Source: Wurfbainia villosa (Eukaryota > Streptophyta > Magnoliopsida > Zingiberales > Zingiberaceae). Taken from it: a stretch of 64,000 bases of DNA. The DNA lies in NCBI GenBank assembly GCA_025175895.1, contig CM045990.1, positions 186,001 through 250,000 on the forward strand, in the 5' to 3' direction. Of this stretch, positions 1 to 11,289 are shown piece by piece (position 1 is the first letter of the stretch; the number at the start of each line of letters is the position of its first letter). The position numbers and the translations under genes are program-made. The notes below the pieces were generated by a model, which ran no database searches, was not told where the DNA came from, and saw only the letters and a list, made by a program, of their open reading frames with translations.

Positions 1-662
1 TTCCTCTATTCCCTCCACCTTGGCCGGCACCCAACATATTCCCTTTCTCCTCTTCACTCCATCTTGGCCGACGACACTAGGAGCTAGGGTTTGTCCTTGG
101 TTGTTTCCATTTTTTTCTCTCTATTCTTGGGGCCAGCGGCATCAATCCTTTGAGGATTGGTGGTTGGCTCAAGCAAGAAGGGAAAGAGAGTTCTTCTTTC
201 TTTGGATTGAAGAAGATCTAGGAAGCTTCAACTTGTGGAGGATCTTCGCCCACACGAAGTCTACAAGGAGGTTAGGACATATGATAGAAGATCGAGAGGT
301 ATTAAAGTTTTACAACTTTTATTATTGATCTTTGCATGTTCTTATTGTTATGCTAGCTTATGTTCTTTATGTTAGTATGTGTTGATTATACTAGTACTTG
401 TTCAGTTACGTATTGCTATCATGGACCCCGAAGGCAAACACAAAACCCAGCGTCGAAGTATCTCTTTGCGCCCCAAGCTAGAAGAGTTGATTGCTTGAAC
501 AACAAGTTTGTTCAAGCAATTGCTCGAGTCATTAGCACGACAACGAATTGGTTGTGCTTAGGAAACTCATCCCATCCGGATTAGTTTTCATTAGTGAAAA
601 TTTTAATCCGGGGACATGGGAGACGATGAGCATTCCGAGGGCTAGCATGATTTCCAACAACA
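1..662 (+). repeat. LTR-D copy, 3' portion (runs off left edge)
   Basis: This is the R/U5 end of the D-family copia LTR. It is nearly collinear with 56150-56818 in the D3 5' LTR: the same GGCCGGC-rich leader, the same small open frame (start near 20) and the same end near CCAACAACA. At 663 the sequence switches to gypsy integrase with no primer-binding site, so this is the right end of a solo or 3' LTR inserted into G1 and not a 5' LTR. The left end and the matching TSD lie outside the window. Confidence 0.85.
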
Positions 663-663
663 G

Positions 664-1872
664 TATCAAGATATGAAAGGGAAATTCTAGTGGCTTGGTA
701 TGAAGAGGGACGTGGCTAAGTATGTTAGCGCTTGTTTGACATGTCAGAGAGTGAAAGAAGAACACTAGAGACCAGGAGGAGTTCTATAGCCTATCTAGAT
801 TCCAGAATGGAAGTGGGAGGAACTAGCCATGGATTTCATAGTAGGACTGCCCAAAACAACCAATGGCTACGATTCTATTTGGGTAGTTATCGATAGATTG
901 ACAAAGTCTGCTCACTTCATACCTATCAGAATATCATACTCCATGGAACAGTTAGCCCAGTTATATGTCAAGGAATTGATTATACTACATGGAGTACCTA
1001 AGACCATTATCTCTGATAGAGATAGTCGCTTCACTTCACACTTCTGGGAGTGTGTTCAGACAACCCTCGGCACTAAGGTATGATTCAGCACTGTATTTCA
1101 TTCTCAAATAGATGGGCAAACAGAAAGAGTGAATCAGATTTTGAAGGACATGCTCAGAGCTTGTGCCTTAGATTTTAAAGGAAGCTGGTGCAAATATTTG
1201 TGTTTGGCAGAGTTTGCCTATAATAATAGTTATCAAACCACAATTGGAATGACACTTTATGAAGCCTTGTATGGAAGGAGATACAGATCACCTATCTGTT
1301 GGTATGAGGGTGGCGAGAAGAAAGAAATGAGACTTAAGATTGATTTTATAGATGACGCCACCAAAGCTATAAAGAACATATGCCAAAGGATAGAGACTGC
1401 CCAGAGTCAGCAGAAGAGTTACGCCGATGTCCGACGCAGACCCCTAGAGTTCCAAGTCGGAGATTCAATGTTCATTAAGGTAGCTCCTATGAAAGGGGTA
1501 ATGAGATTTGAAAAGAAAGGCAAGTTAAGTCCCAGATATATAGGCCCCTACCTGATCACCAAGAGAGTTGGGAAGGTAGCTTATGAGCTAGAGCTACCAC
1601 AAGAAATGTCATCTATCCACAATGTATTTCATGTTTCAATGCTTAAGAAGCGCATCCCAGACACCAACCAAGTGATTGAACCACAGACGGTACAAATTCA
1701 GACAGATCTAAGTTATGAAAGTCAACCTATTCAGATAATAGATCGAGCAGTCAGGAAACTAAGAAATAAAGAAATACCATTAGTAAAAGTCTTATGGCAA
1801 AATCAAAGGTTTGAAGAAGCAACTTGGGAACGTGAGGATGACATGAAGCAAAAGTACCCCGAACTATTCTAA
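664..1872 (+). pseudogene. Chromovirus integrase with C-terminal chromodomain (G1)
   Basis: One reading frame covers the region. It holds the zinc-binding CLTC motif (about 736-760), the first catalytic Asp in MDFIVGLP (829), the second in ISDRDSRF (about 1009-1032), the integrase C-terminal GPY-like block near SPRYIGPY (about 1530-1553) and a chromodomain ending ATWEREDD..YPELF at 1872. In the family it inserts cDNA into chromatin. It is inactive here: four TAG codons lie before 829 and a TGA sits at 1081-1083. Each is explained by one C-to-T or G-to-A change from Trp, Gln or Arg. The frame is otherwise continuous, so the copy is old but not shuffled. Confidence 0.9.
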
Positions 1873-2028
1873 GTTTCGAGGACGAAACTTTTATAAGGTA
1901 TAAGGGATTGTAACAGCCCAAATTTTAGTTTCAATACTTTTATATATTTATTTAGAAAAAAAATATAGAAATAAGAATAGGAAGAAAAAAAAAAGGAAAA
2001 AAAAATCGAATAAATGGTTCGTTAGACG

Positions 2029-2083
2029 AGGCTCGAACCATGAACCATTGGTTTGGGAGAATAGGTTTCCTACCACTAAGTCA
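2029..2083 (-). other. tRNA-like segment with A-box and B-box matches
   Basis: On the minus strand TGACTTAGTGGT (2072-2083) resembles a pol III A box and GGTTCGAGCCT (2029-2039) a B box, at tRNA-like spacing. The acceptor and T stems do not pair well, so it is not a working tRNA gene. The same arrangement recurs at 33420-33473. Confidence 0.45.
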
Positions 2084-2218
2084 TAAGATTACCAATGAGT
2101 AGGGTATAATAGAATATATCTATAGGTGAAAAAAAACGAAGAAGTTAGTTAATTTAGCTAAGCATTTAAAGGGATAATTAAATTAGAGAAACCGTAATTT
2201 CTATATAGTTTTTGTTTT

Positions 2219-2345
2219 TCTCTCTCTCCCTCTCATTTTTTTCCAGCCGCCTCTCTCTCTCCCTCTCATTTTTCCAGTCGCCTCTCTCTCTCTCTCCCTC
2301 TCGTTTCTTTTTTCCCAGCCGCCTCTCTCTCTCTATCCCTCTCGT
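2219..2345 (+). repeat. CT-rich microsatellite / degenerate minisatellite
   Basis: Runs of TCTCTC separated by TTTTTCCAGCCGCC-like spacers, four degenerate units in all. The Arg/Glu-rich frame on the opposite strand is a product of this repeat. Confidence 0.85.
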
Positions 2346-3751
2346 TTTTCCAGCTGCCGAAGTGAGAAAGAAGCTTGCCTTTTCTTTGGATAATTCAAAA
2401 GGGGATTTTTCAAGAGGGATCTCCTCAAGGACTTGGTAGAGGATCACGCTAAAGCAAATAAACATGTAAGAGGTTTTCTCTTTACAAAATCTAAAGGTAT
2501 AAATTGGTGAAAAAGCGTAGGAAGTAAGTATTGCCCACCTGTAGTATAAGTAGTTATCATATGTCATTGATATGTTTTTATGTGCATGTTATTTCCAGTT
2601 ACATGGTGTTTTTAGTTATATGATTTTTACCCGTTATGTCATGTTTGATTTAATATCATGTTTAGATCCATGATAAGAATGTGATTTATGATCATGCATG
2701 TTGTAGATAAGTTGTAGCTTACAATTTTATGTATGATGTAGAGTAAGATGTAAAAATATTTCCTTTATAAAGAAAATTTAAAGATGCTCCCAATTCGAAT
2801 TGGGAATTAAGAGCACGACGATCTTCAGTATGCTCCCCATTTCAGTTTTGGGGGTCAAGAGCATAATGATCTTTATGGTGCTCCCCATTCGTGGTTTAGG
2901 GGATTAAGGGTATTTTTTTCCAGTATGTATAAGAATATAAGTATAAAGGAAGTATTTTACTTTTGACAGGGCATGTACCGGGCATCAGTTTCACCCACGG
3001 GGCAAGGCCCTCAGTTTCAGTTACCCTAGTAGGTTCGGTGGTTGGCCACCCCGACCTATTAGGAAAGCGCGCATTGGTACTATGTCAGGCCCATACTCAG
3101 ATTTATTATTAATTTGAAGTATCAGTATAAGTATAAGTAAAAGTTTTCAAAGTTAATCATTTCAGTTCAGATACACCGTTTACAAGTTTTAAAATACTTA
3201 AGAGCATAGTTTATACAAGAGACATGTATTCAGAATTATGATTTCCAGTTATACTTGCATGTGTATCAATGTATCAAGGGTATGAGAACTAGTTGCATGA
3301 TTTCATATGTTGCATATTTTTGTGAGCGTTATTGCTTACAGTTTATATTTCCTTATACTGCATATAAAGGTAAAGAAAAGCTTCAATAAGGTGGCATGGC
3401 GGATGAAGTGTTGGGTGTGTGTGGCGATGGAACAGTAGAAGAAAAAGATCCTAAGTGTAGATGTCTAGACCAGATTTTTAGGTTCTAATTGCTTTCTTTT
3501 GATATTGTTGAAGTTCAACTGGATTACTTATGGTTGAGACCAAAGAATGCTAGAGTCATATTGGGTTAGTCCTAATACTTGCATATTAGGTGAAGATCTT
3601 GAAATGATTATTGTTTAAGTGATGTCAAGGTCCTTATGATTATTTTAGTTGTTAGCATATTGCGTTAGTATATTGCATGAATTAAAGATAGAGACAGTAA
3701 AGTAGTGACATCTCCCCGGGTAAAGAGTGGAAAGACTTGAGGGGTGTTACA

Positions 3752-4385
3752 CCCACCTTCTCATATAAATCCTACTCAACTCCATTCCCACAATTCAACA
3801 CTTTCCATCCAACCTTTGCCTTCCTGCCAAATTTCACAAAACCCTCTCTCTTCCCCCTCAATTCCTGATTTTCCAGATTCTCTATTATCCAGCATTATCG
3901 AGGTTAGCATACAATTTCCTTTATTTATTTATACTTGATACTGATATCTATTTTTGTAGGGCATCACAGTGTAACTCATTTAAACAATCAACGGGCTCAA
4001 TATACTAATATTCTCAAGAAAGAACTACAAGATGTCAGACTAGAGAATTAGCATTACAACAATCTTATTTGAGGCTCAAAAGAGAACTACAGGCTTCTTA
4101 CATAAAAGTACAAGCCGACCAAGTAGAACTCTTAGCCCTCACTTACAAAATACCTTAGACATTTTAAAAACTCGACCATCTCAAGAAGGAACCAGTGCTA
4201 CCCATGAAACTTTCTAGACTTTAGCTTCTATCAATGACATGTTCTTAGATAGAGGCTTTGCCTTCCTTCAATGAGGTTTCCTAGATTGTATCAATCAATT
4301 CAAAGCAACAGGTTATCCACCTCGTGGGCATTCTACCAATTTTTTAGATATTGACAATACAATTGATCGCACTCCTCCTGATTTG
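3752..4385. other. Unassigned segment, possibly a gene or element 5' end
   Basis: I do not recognise this stretch. On the + strand there is CATATAAAT (about 3766) followed by a C-rich, leader-like tract, a possible intron (donor near 3902, acceptor TTTTTGTAG near 3960) and then a broken protein-like frame rich in Lys, Glu, Gln and Leu, with several stops (about 3990-4380). It could be the leader and gag start of another retroelement or a captured gene fragment. It sits between the G1 LTR and the TAT-like pol remnant. Confidence 0.3.
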
Positions 4386-4514
4386 CTATCTTTTCTTTTT
4401 ACATACAATGTTGAAAAAATATAACAACTTATATTTAGTATAACACTTGCAATACAGTACATGACTTTGCCTACATTGTACTATTCTTAAAAGAACAAAA
4501 ACACAAATTTTACA

Positions 4515-5039
4515 ATATTTTATCCACTGAAATAAGGGTGCAAGTGATACACATTCCATGGTCTTGCTAAAAGTCTTCCCTGAGCATCCTTTAAGTAATA
4601 AGCTCCCACTCCCACTCGGCTCTCCACATCGAAGGGTCCTTCTCATTTGAGTCCGAACTTACCCTTACATCCCTCGGGCAGTACCTTCTTTAATACTAAG
4701 TCTCCTACCTGAAAAGAGCGAGGCACTATATTCTTATTATAAGGTTTAATTACTTGCGACCTATACCTTTCATCATTATATAAAGCAGCATTCCTTCTTT
4801 CTTGAATCAAGTCTAACTCCATGTGCCACCCTGTTGTCGCTCGAGATATAAGCCATCACAGGGGCAGACTCCACCCCGACTTCTACATGCAGTACTGCCT
4901 TTGAGCCATATACCATAATAAATGGAGTTGCTCCTGTAGCCTTCCTAGGAGTGGTTCAGAAAGACCATAGTATACTAGGTAACTCTTCCACCCAACTACC
5001 TCCTACATGCTCCAACTTATTCAATAATCCATGTACTAA
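4515..5039 (-). pseudogene. TAT/Ogre-like gypsy integrase C-terminal remnant
   Basis: The minus strand reads, in order, SWVEELPSILWSF, a TTPRKATGATPF block with VYGSKAVLH, a FQVGDLVLKKVLPEG block, then GPFDVES..GAYYLKD and RPWNVYHLHPYF before a TAA at about 4520. The VGDLVL..RPWN ending is typical of TAT/Athila-type gypsy pol and differs from the chromodomain endings elsewhere in this window. Visible stops include a TGA in place of Arg after WSF and a TGA in place of Trp before EGPF. The upstream part of pol is cut off at 5040, where the CACTA terminus begins. Confidence 0.75.
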
Positions 5040-5880
5040 CACTACAAAAATACACCAAAATAGCGGTGAAATTTGGCAACGAAAATAATTTGTTGCAAAT
5101 CTACAATAAAATTTGCAATGAATTCCAAATTTCGTCACAAATTAGTAACGAAATTTGCAACAAAACTTTTTTTGTTGCAAACTATTTACATTTTCAATAA
5201 ATTCATTTTCATTGCAAATATCGCCGCAGTTTTGCAACGAAATTGATTTTTCATCACAAATTTGCGATGAAAAACCAAATTTGCTACAAAATTTTGCAAC
5301 AAAATATAAAATCATCGTAGAATTTGCAACGAATTATGAATTCATCGCAGAGTTTGCAACGAATTATGAATTCGTTGCAAAAATTTGCAATGAATTTTGC
5401 AACAAATTACAAATTCGTGGCAAATATTTGCAACAATTTTGGCGACGAAAGATTTTCATCGGATATTTTCAATTAATTGGCAAACAAAATTAACGGAGGG
5501 AATTATAAAATTTGTGACAAATTTAATATTCATGGCTAATTTGGCAATGAATTTATTTTTCATCACCAGTTTTGCAACGAAAAATAAATTTCATCGCTGA
5601 ATTTTGCAACGAAATATAAATCCATCGATAAATTTATAATGATTTAATAATTCGTTGCAAAATTTGTGATAAATTTAGCGATGAAAATTTTTTCATTGGT
5701 ATATTTAATTGGCGACGAATACTCTATTCTTCGCCAAATTGGCGACGAATACTTTATTCTTCGCCAATTTGGTGATGAAAATTTGATTCGCCGCTAATTT
5801 GGCGACGAATAATCTTTTCGTCGCCAAATTAGCGATGAATATTGCAACAAAATAGATTTCATTCCCATCTTTTCCTAAAT
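5040..5880 (+). repeat. CACTA terminus and subterminal repeat array
   Basis: After the CACTACAAAAA end there are dozens of short degenerate motifs on both strands of the types TTGCAACGAAATT and TTGGCGACGAAT/ATTCGTCGCCAA. Subterminal repeats of this kind bind transposase in En/Spm elements. The small frames across 5155-5600 come from the repeats. Confidence 0.8.
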
Positions 5881-5984
5881 TAACACTCCTCGATCCCTAC
5901 TCCTCACGCACTCGCCCCCGATCCGGTTCTGGTATGACTCCTCTTCCACCACTATCGGTCTTCAACTGTCGGATCTGCGGCATC

Positions 5985-6232
5985 GCTGCTGTGAGCTCAC
6001 GGTGTTGTTGCCACGAGGATGCGGCAAGTGTCGCGGCCTCACGGCAAGTGTCGCGGCCTCGTGGCAAGTGTCGCGGCCTCGCGGCAAGTGTCGCAGCCTC
6101 ACGACACCTGCCATGGGGGCACGGTAGGTATTGCAGCCTCACCAAGCTTGTCGTGAGGGTACGGCCGGTGTCGCGGCCTCACCAAGCCTGCCGCAAGGGC
6201 TCAATAGGTGTCGTGGCCTCACCAAGCCAAGA
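5985..6232 (+). repeat. GC-rich 20 bp minisatellite inside CACTA
   Basis: About four tight copies of a 20 bp unit (core GGCAAGTGTCGCGGCCTC, about 6022-6100) lead into more diverged ~45 bp units containing GCCTCACCAAGC. It is an abrupt GC-rich island in AT-rich surroundings, just upstream of the transposase start. Confidence 0.8.
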
Positions 6233-6328
6233 AGAATTTATTTTTAGTATAAATTTATTGTTAGATTAATATTGATGAAATATAGAAAAATAAAATTAAT
6301 CCTTGATATAAATTTTGAAATAGGAAAA

Positions 6329-8064
6329 ATGGAGGTAGAAAGAAGTTGGGTGTATAAAAAAATTTACCAGAACATCGTGCTTTAACCGATGAATTTATTA
6401 TTGGGTTTGAACAATTTTTTAATTTTACTAGTAGCAATGTTGAGTTTATGGATGGGAATAAATTAAGGTGTCCGTGCAAAAAATGTCATAATGGTAAATT
6501 TTTCCAGTGTGATAAAGTTCGAGAATATCTTTGTAGATTTGGTTTTACTCTAAATTATTATAATTGGATATGTCATGGTGAACCGTTCATATCAAATGAA
6601 AAGGTTGGACGAAACCTACAAAGGACAGTTAGTGGAGATCAAAGATATTATGATCAATTAAATCCATATTAGAGAATGATAGTTGATGCAGTTGGTCATA
6701 ATTTGAATACTGAATCAAATGCTGTAAGTTCTAGTTATCCTCAAACAATTGAACACATGTATACTAGTTATTCATCGTCGTTGGAGGAGGTAGAAGTAAT
6801 TGGTGACCATGAAAATGTATACAATGAACCATATCTCAAATTTCAAGACATGTTGAGAGCTGCAGATGAACCCGTATGGTCTGGTTGTGACAGTCACATT
6901 AAATTATCTCTCACCGCAACATTGTTGAATGTTAAAGCTGAGCATAATGTGTCCAAAGATTGTTTTAATGATTTTGTTCAAGTTATTGGAGAAGTATTTC
7001 CGCGTGATCATATAATGCTGAACAATTTTTACAATATAAAAAAACTTGTGAAAGATTTAGGTCTTCCGGTGCAAAGAATTGATGTTTGTAGAGATGGTTG
7101 TATGCTATATTGGGGAGATAATGCAAATTTAGAGACTTGTAAATTATGTAATCAATGTAGGTACAAGAGTACCACGAGATCGAATCATAATAAGCGATGT
7201 AAATAATTCAGACAAATATTTTATTTGCCTTTAACTCCTAGATTGCAAAGGCTTTATGCATCAAAGGTAACTGCTGAACATATGACTTGACATGCAAATC
7301 ATGAAACATAGGAGGGGCTAATGTGTCATCCATCATATGCAGAGGCGTGGAAAAATTTTGATAGAACATATCCTGAGTTTGCGAATGAGACTCGAAACAT
7401 CAGGTTAGGTCTATGTGTTGATGGATTTGCTCCATTTGGCAAATCAAGAAGATCTTATTCTTGTTGGCCAATTATCGTAACTCCATATAATTTTCCACCC
7501 GGTATGTGTATGAAAACACCGTATATGTTTTTAACATTGATTGTGTTTGGCCCTCATTATCCCAAGAAGTTAATAGATGCTTACGTGCAACCACTGATTG
7601 TCGAGCTGAAACAACTATGGGATGAGGGTGTTTCAACATATGATGTCCATACTAATCAGATGTTCACAATGAGAGATGCATTTCTTTGGACCGTTAATGA
7701 TTTTCCTGCTTATGGTATGTTATCGGGATGGAGTACATCGGGAATTTTAGGATGTCGAATATTTATGGAGAGATTAAAGTCTTTCAGATTGAAACATGGA
7801 AAGAAATCGAGTTATTTTGATTGTCATAGATAATTTTTACCGCCTAATCATAAATTCAGAAGAAATAAAGAAGAATTCACTAAGAATAGAATTGAAAGAA
7901 CACCTCCACCATTGAGATTCATCGGTCAATTCTTATGGCATAGAGTGATTAACTTTCCATCTGTTATTGAAGGACCAAATGTTACAACATATGACTATGG
8001 AATTACGCATAAATGGACTAAATGGAGTATATTTTAGGATTCACCATATTGGCAGAGTAATTTG
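6329..8064 (+). pseudogene. TNP2-type CACTA transposase, broken and truncated
   Basis: It starts at an ATG at 6329 (MEVERSWVYKK), shifts frame near 6375, and continues with the transposase-associated domain (DEFIIGFEQF, then CPCKKC at about 6469-6486 and HGEPF). The central TNP2 part follows: LPVQRIDVCRDGCMLYW (about 7063-7113), then RNIRLGLCVDGFAPFG with YSCWPIIVTPYNFPP (about 7396-7500), QPLIVELKQLWDEGV, and FPAYGMLSGWSTSG (about 7702-7743) ending in FDCHR. Stops lie near 6670, 7204, 7289, 7831 and 8037. The C-terminal half is removed by the element C insertion at 8065. Confidence 0.88.
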
Positions 8065-8757
8065 TGTTGGATCGAGCGGATCGCTAGAGGGGGGGTGAAT
8101 AGTGATAAAACCTTTTTTTCTTTTCATTCGTTCGTTAAAACCCGAGTAGACAATTAATTGCAGCGGAAAGATAAGCAAAAAATAAAAGGAGACAAATGTT
8201 TTTTACTTGGTTCATAGCCTTCGGCTACTACTCCAAGGCCCTAGTGGTCCTTGACCACGTACGAAGGGCAAAACACTAAAGAACTTCTCCTCGTTTGAGG
8301 TAGGAGTTAATCGATACAAGAACACACCAAAAACTTGAGGTAGAGGGACACTCCCCCTCTCCTCGTTACGATAAAAAGCTCCGAAAGAAGTAAAGAAACA
8401 AACTGATATAAAGCTTATACCGACGTAACAAAATAAAAACTAATTAAACCTAAACGTCGGAGAGGAAGCACTTCGTTGTCGGAGAGTTGTATCTTTGCGA
8501 AGGCTTTTGGAAGCTTAAAATTGATGATGAAACCCTAGGAGAGGCCCTCCTTTTATAGCCCTTGAGCCCCTTTTTGAGAGGACCTTCAACCAATGAAAAT
8601 TAGGCATATGGCTCCTTGAAAAATGGTGATAAGGCTTGACTCCTCGAGGTTGATCCTTTACCATCAGTCGACTGATGGCCATCATCAGTCGATTGATGGC
8701 AGCGTCAGTCGAATGCTGACTGCAGACAGTCGACTGATGGACGACAGTCGTGTCCTC
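8065..8757 (-). repeat. Element C 3' LTR, end segment
   Basis: LTR-B type. Read on the minus strand it ends CCCTCTAGCG..ATCCAACA at 8065. It matches the solo LTR 37656-38670 and the C 5' LTR at 44405-45013. It carries the palindrome-rich CATCAGTCGACTGATG cluster at about 8660-8750. It is interrupted at 8757 by D1, and the remainder resumes at 17625. Confidence 0.88.
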
Positions 8758-11232
8758 TGTTGGCAACCGTGCTATTTCTCGGAATGCTCATAGGCTCCCA
8801 TGTCCCCGGATTAAAATTTTCACTAATGAAAACTAATCCGGATGGGATGAGTTTCCTAAGCACAACCAATTCGTCGTCGTGCTAACTACTCGAGCGATCG
8901 CTTGAACAAACTAGTTGTTCAAGCAACATAACTCTTCTAGTCGGTTAGCCGCGGAAGAGACGACGGACGGATCGCCGGTTTTTGTGTTTCTTATTCGGGG
9001 TCCATGATTATACAAATACATGCAAATGCAAACTAGTATAATCAACATATACTAACCTAAAGAACTTAAGCTAGCATATCAATTAAGAATAGAAACATGC
9101 AAAGATCATAAATAAAAGTTATAAAACTTTTATACCTCTTGATCTTCTATCGTATGTCCTAACCTCCTTGTAGACTTCGTGTGGGCGAAGATCCTCCACA
9201 AGTTGAAGCTTCTTAGATCTTCTTCAATCCAAAGAATGAAGAACTCTCTTTCCCTTCTTGCTTGAGCCAACCACCAATCCACAAAGGATTGATGCCACCC
9301 CAAGAATAGAAAGAACATAATGGAAACAACTACAACCGAACTAGGGACAAACCCTAGCTCCTAGTGCCACGGCCAAGAGGAAAACAAAGGGAAAGAGGAA
9401 TAGGTTGGGCACCACCAAAGGTATAGGAAAAGGATAGGAACCGCCAACACCCTAGGAAGAAGAAGAACACTTCCCTATAGTTTCCACCTACCTTACCTTC
9501 CAAACCCTAGTCCGCCTAACCAAGCTTCCTTTGATTTCTTGCCGCCCAAGGTAGAGGAAGAGAAGGTAGTGGCCGCCAACCCTTAGAAGGAAGAAGATAA
9601 GCCCTTCCCTATAGTTGCCGCCAACCATAACTTCCAAACCTAGCCGCCTAATCCAAAGAGCCAAACCCTAATCTAATTAGGGTGGTTTCTCCAGGTTTCT
9701 TGCCACCTAAGCATGGTGGAGAGGAGAGATCTAGGAGCTAGCCACCTCCAAGGAAGAAGACAAGCTCATCCATAGGTTGCCGCCTCTAGCTCCACCACCT
9801 TGGCCGCCAACCTAAGGAGCCAAAACCCTAATTAGGGTTTCCTCCTTGAGGTTGCTTGCCGCCCAAGTAATGCTAGGCAAAACCCTAATTTCCTTAGCAT
9901 CCATCATGAACCATCCAAAAAACTTAGTTGCCGCCCAACCCATGCTCCCTTATATAGAACTTAGGAGAAAATTGGTTATTGATGAGGTAGCCAAAAATAT
10001 AGGAACTAATTCCCAATTTTCTTGCCGCCCACCTTATCCAACCTTTCCTCTCCCTTTTATATAGAGTTAGGTTTAGGCCTTGGTTTAATCTCCACCGTCG
10101 GTTCTAGGGTTTTAATCTCAACCGTCGGATTTAGAGATTTAATCTCAACCGTCGGTTCTAGGAAATAATACCAACCGTCGGATCTAGAGATTTAATATCA
10201 ACCGTCGGTTCTAGGAATTTAATCCCAACCGTCGGATCTAGAGATCTAATCTCCACCGTCGGTTCTAGGGATTCAATCCTAACCGTCGGATCTAGAGATT
10301 TGTTTTCCATCATTTGATCTAGACTTCATGAGGTTTATATAAGGCTACGATAGGGACCATGAGGAGGAGTTGGGTCTTGGCCACCCGATGGATCGGAACC
10401 ACACAAACTTGATCCATCAATGATGTTCCATTCCACTAGAGGATCATCATCGAACTACCTCACCAACCCCCATAAATTAATATGGGCTCCATATATTATT
10501 TGTACATCCATCTCCCCGTGTTTAAGATATCGAATGTCCGTCAATTAATTGATTTACTGACCATCAATTAATTAACTTCTAACTCCTCGAGTAGTACCAC
10601 TCAACCTTATCATCATGTTGACTAAGTCAACCTGCAGGGTTTACATGATGAACCTTATGAGCTCCTCAAGGGGACATCATCAACCTAATATATAGGACAC
10701 GGATTCCTCCTATAATCAACGACACACCATGTAAATAATATCACTTCCCAACTTACCGGGCATATTGATTTAATCCATAGAAATCTCACCCTCTGGTAAA
10801 TCAAAGAAATAAATACAAAGTACATGTGCCCGTTATTATATCGGGATTAAGAGCATGTACAACATAATATCCGAGGTCTGATTCAATTATGTAGTCAGCA
10901 ATAAATTGAATCACCTCTATGTCGGTCCTGCTCAATACACCGAGGTGTACTAGTGTAACTCTATGTTCAAGATAAAACAATACCAAGCTACACTACAACC
11001 ATACCAATGGTTTGTCCAAAACCATCTTGGTTGTGAGCCTCTACTTATATTCTACAAAGGACTGATAACATGATCTTCTCTGCCGCACCCAGGCACCATG
11101 TTATCTACAATGTAAAATATTAGACAATATGCACACATATAAATATAACGTGCAAACAATGATCATGTGATTCTTATTTCAAAATAAAGATGTCCATACA
11201 AAAGAGCTAGGCTTTCAGTATACATCCCAACA
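8758..11232 (-). repeat. D1 3' LTR
   Basis: 2475 bp. On the minus strand it begins TGTTGGGATGTATAC (at 11232) and ends TGCCAACA (at 8758). It has the 27 bp minisatellite at about 10085-10310 and a TATATAAAAG promoter motif near 10049-10060. Relative to the other D1 LTR it differs mainly by 1-3 nt indels. Confidence 0.92.
10085..10310 (-). repeat. 27 bp minisatellite in LTR-D U3 (D1 copy)
   Basis: About eight head-to-tail units alternating TAGAACCGACGGT and TAGATCCGACGGT joined by GAGATTAAATC-like spacers, upstream of the TATA motif. A matching array is at about 16480-16700. Confidence 0.88.
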
Positions 11233-11289
11233 ATCTCCCACTTATACTAAAAGACTATGTCATGCCTTATCGCCATACATCTGATTCCC

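Larger units (their letters stand above)
663..3751 (+). mobile_element. Ty3/gypsy chromovirus G1, 3' portion
   Basis: The 3' half of a Tekay/Del-like chromovirus: integrase, chromodomain, then a complete 3' LTR. Gag, protease, RT and the 5' LTR are absent from the window and should lie to the left if the LTR at 1-662 is a simple insertion into integrase. The LTR termini are inverted repeats, TGTAACA at 1909 and TGTTACA ending at 3751. Confidence 0.88.
1909..3751 (+). repeat. 3' LTR of chromovirus G1
   Basis: 1843 bp bounded by TGTAACAGCCC and GGGTGTTACA, beginning 36 bp after the pol stop codon. It contains a CT-rich microsatellite, an antisense tRNA-like segment, and three degenerate ~50 bp repeats (about 2785-2910) built around GCTCCCC and AAGAGCA. 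It is clearly related to the solo LTR at 33318-36549: both share a GTAAGTAT..CACCTGTAGTATAAGTAG block and a CATGTACCGGGC block. Confidence 0.9.
5037..8064 (+). mobile_element. CACTA (En/Spm-type) DNA transposon, left part
   Basis: It begins with the class terminus CACTACAAAAA at 5040, preceded by a possible 3 bp TSD copy, TAA. Dense subterminal repeats, a GC-rich minisatellite and a TNP2-type transposase in the same orientation follow. The element stops abruptly inside the transposase at 8064, where SIRE element C begins. Its other end is not in the window. Confidence 0.85.

Noticed and set aside
2178..2567. Arg/Glu-rich 129-codon frame on the minus strand
   Set aside because: It is antisense to a CT microsatellite in the G1 LTR.
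5155..5600. Two overlapping frames with repeated FATN/CN motifs
   Set aside because: They arise from CACTA subterminal repeats.
5897..6269. Ala/Ser/Arg-rich frames on both strands
   Set aside because: They arise from the 20 bp GC-rich minisatellite and have no domain.
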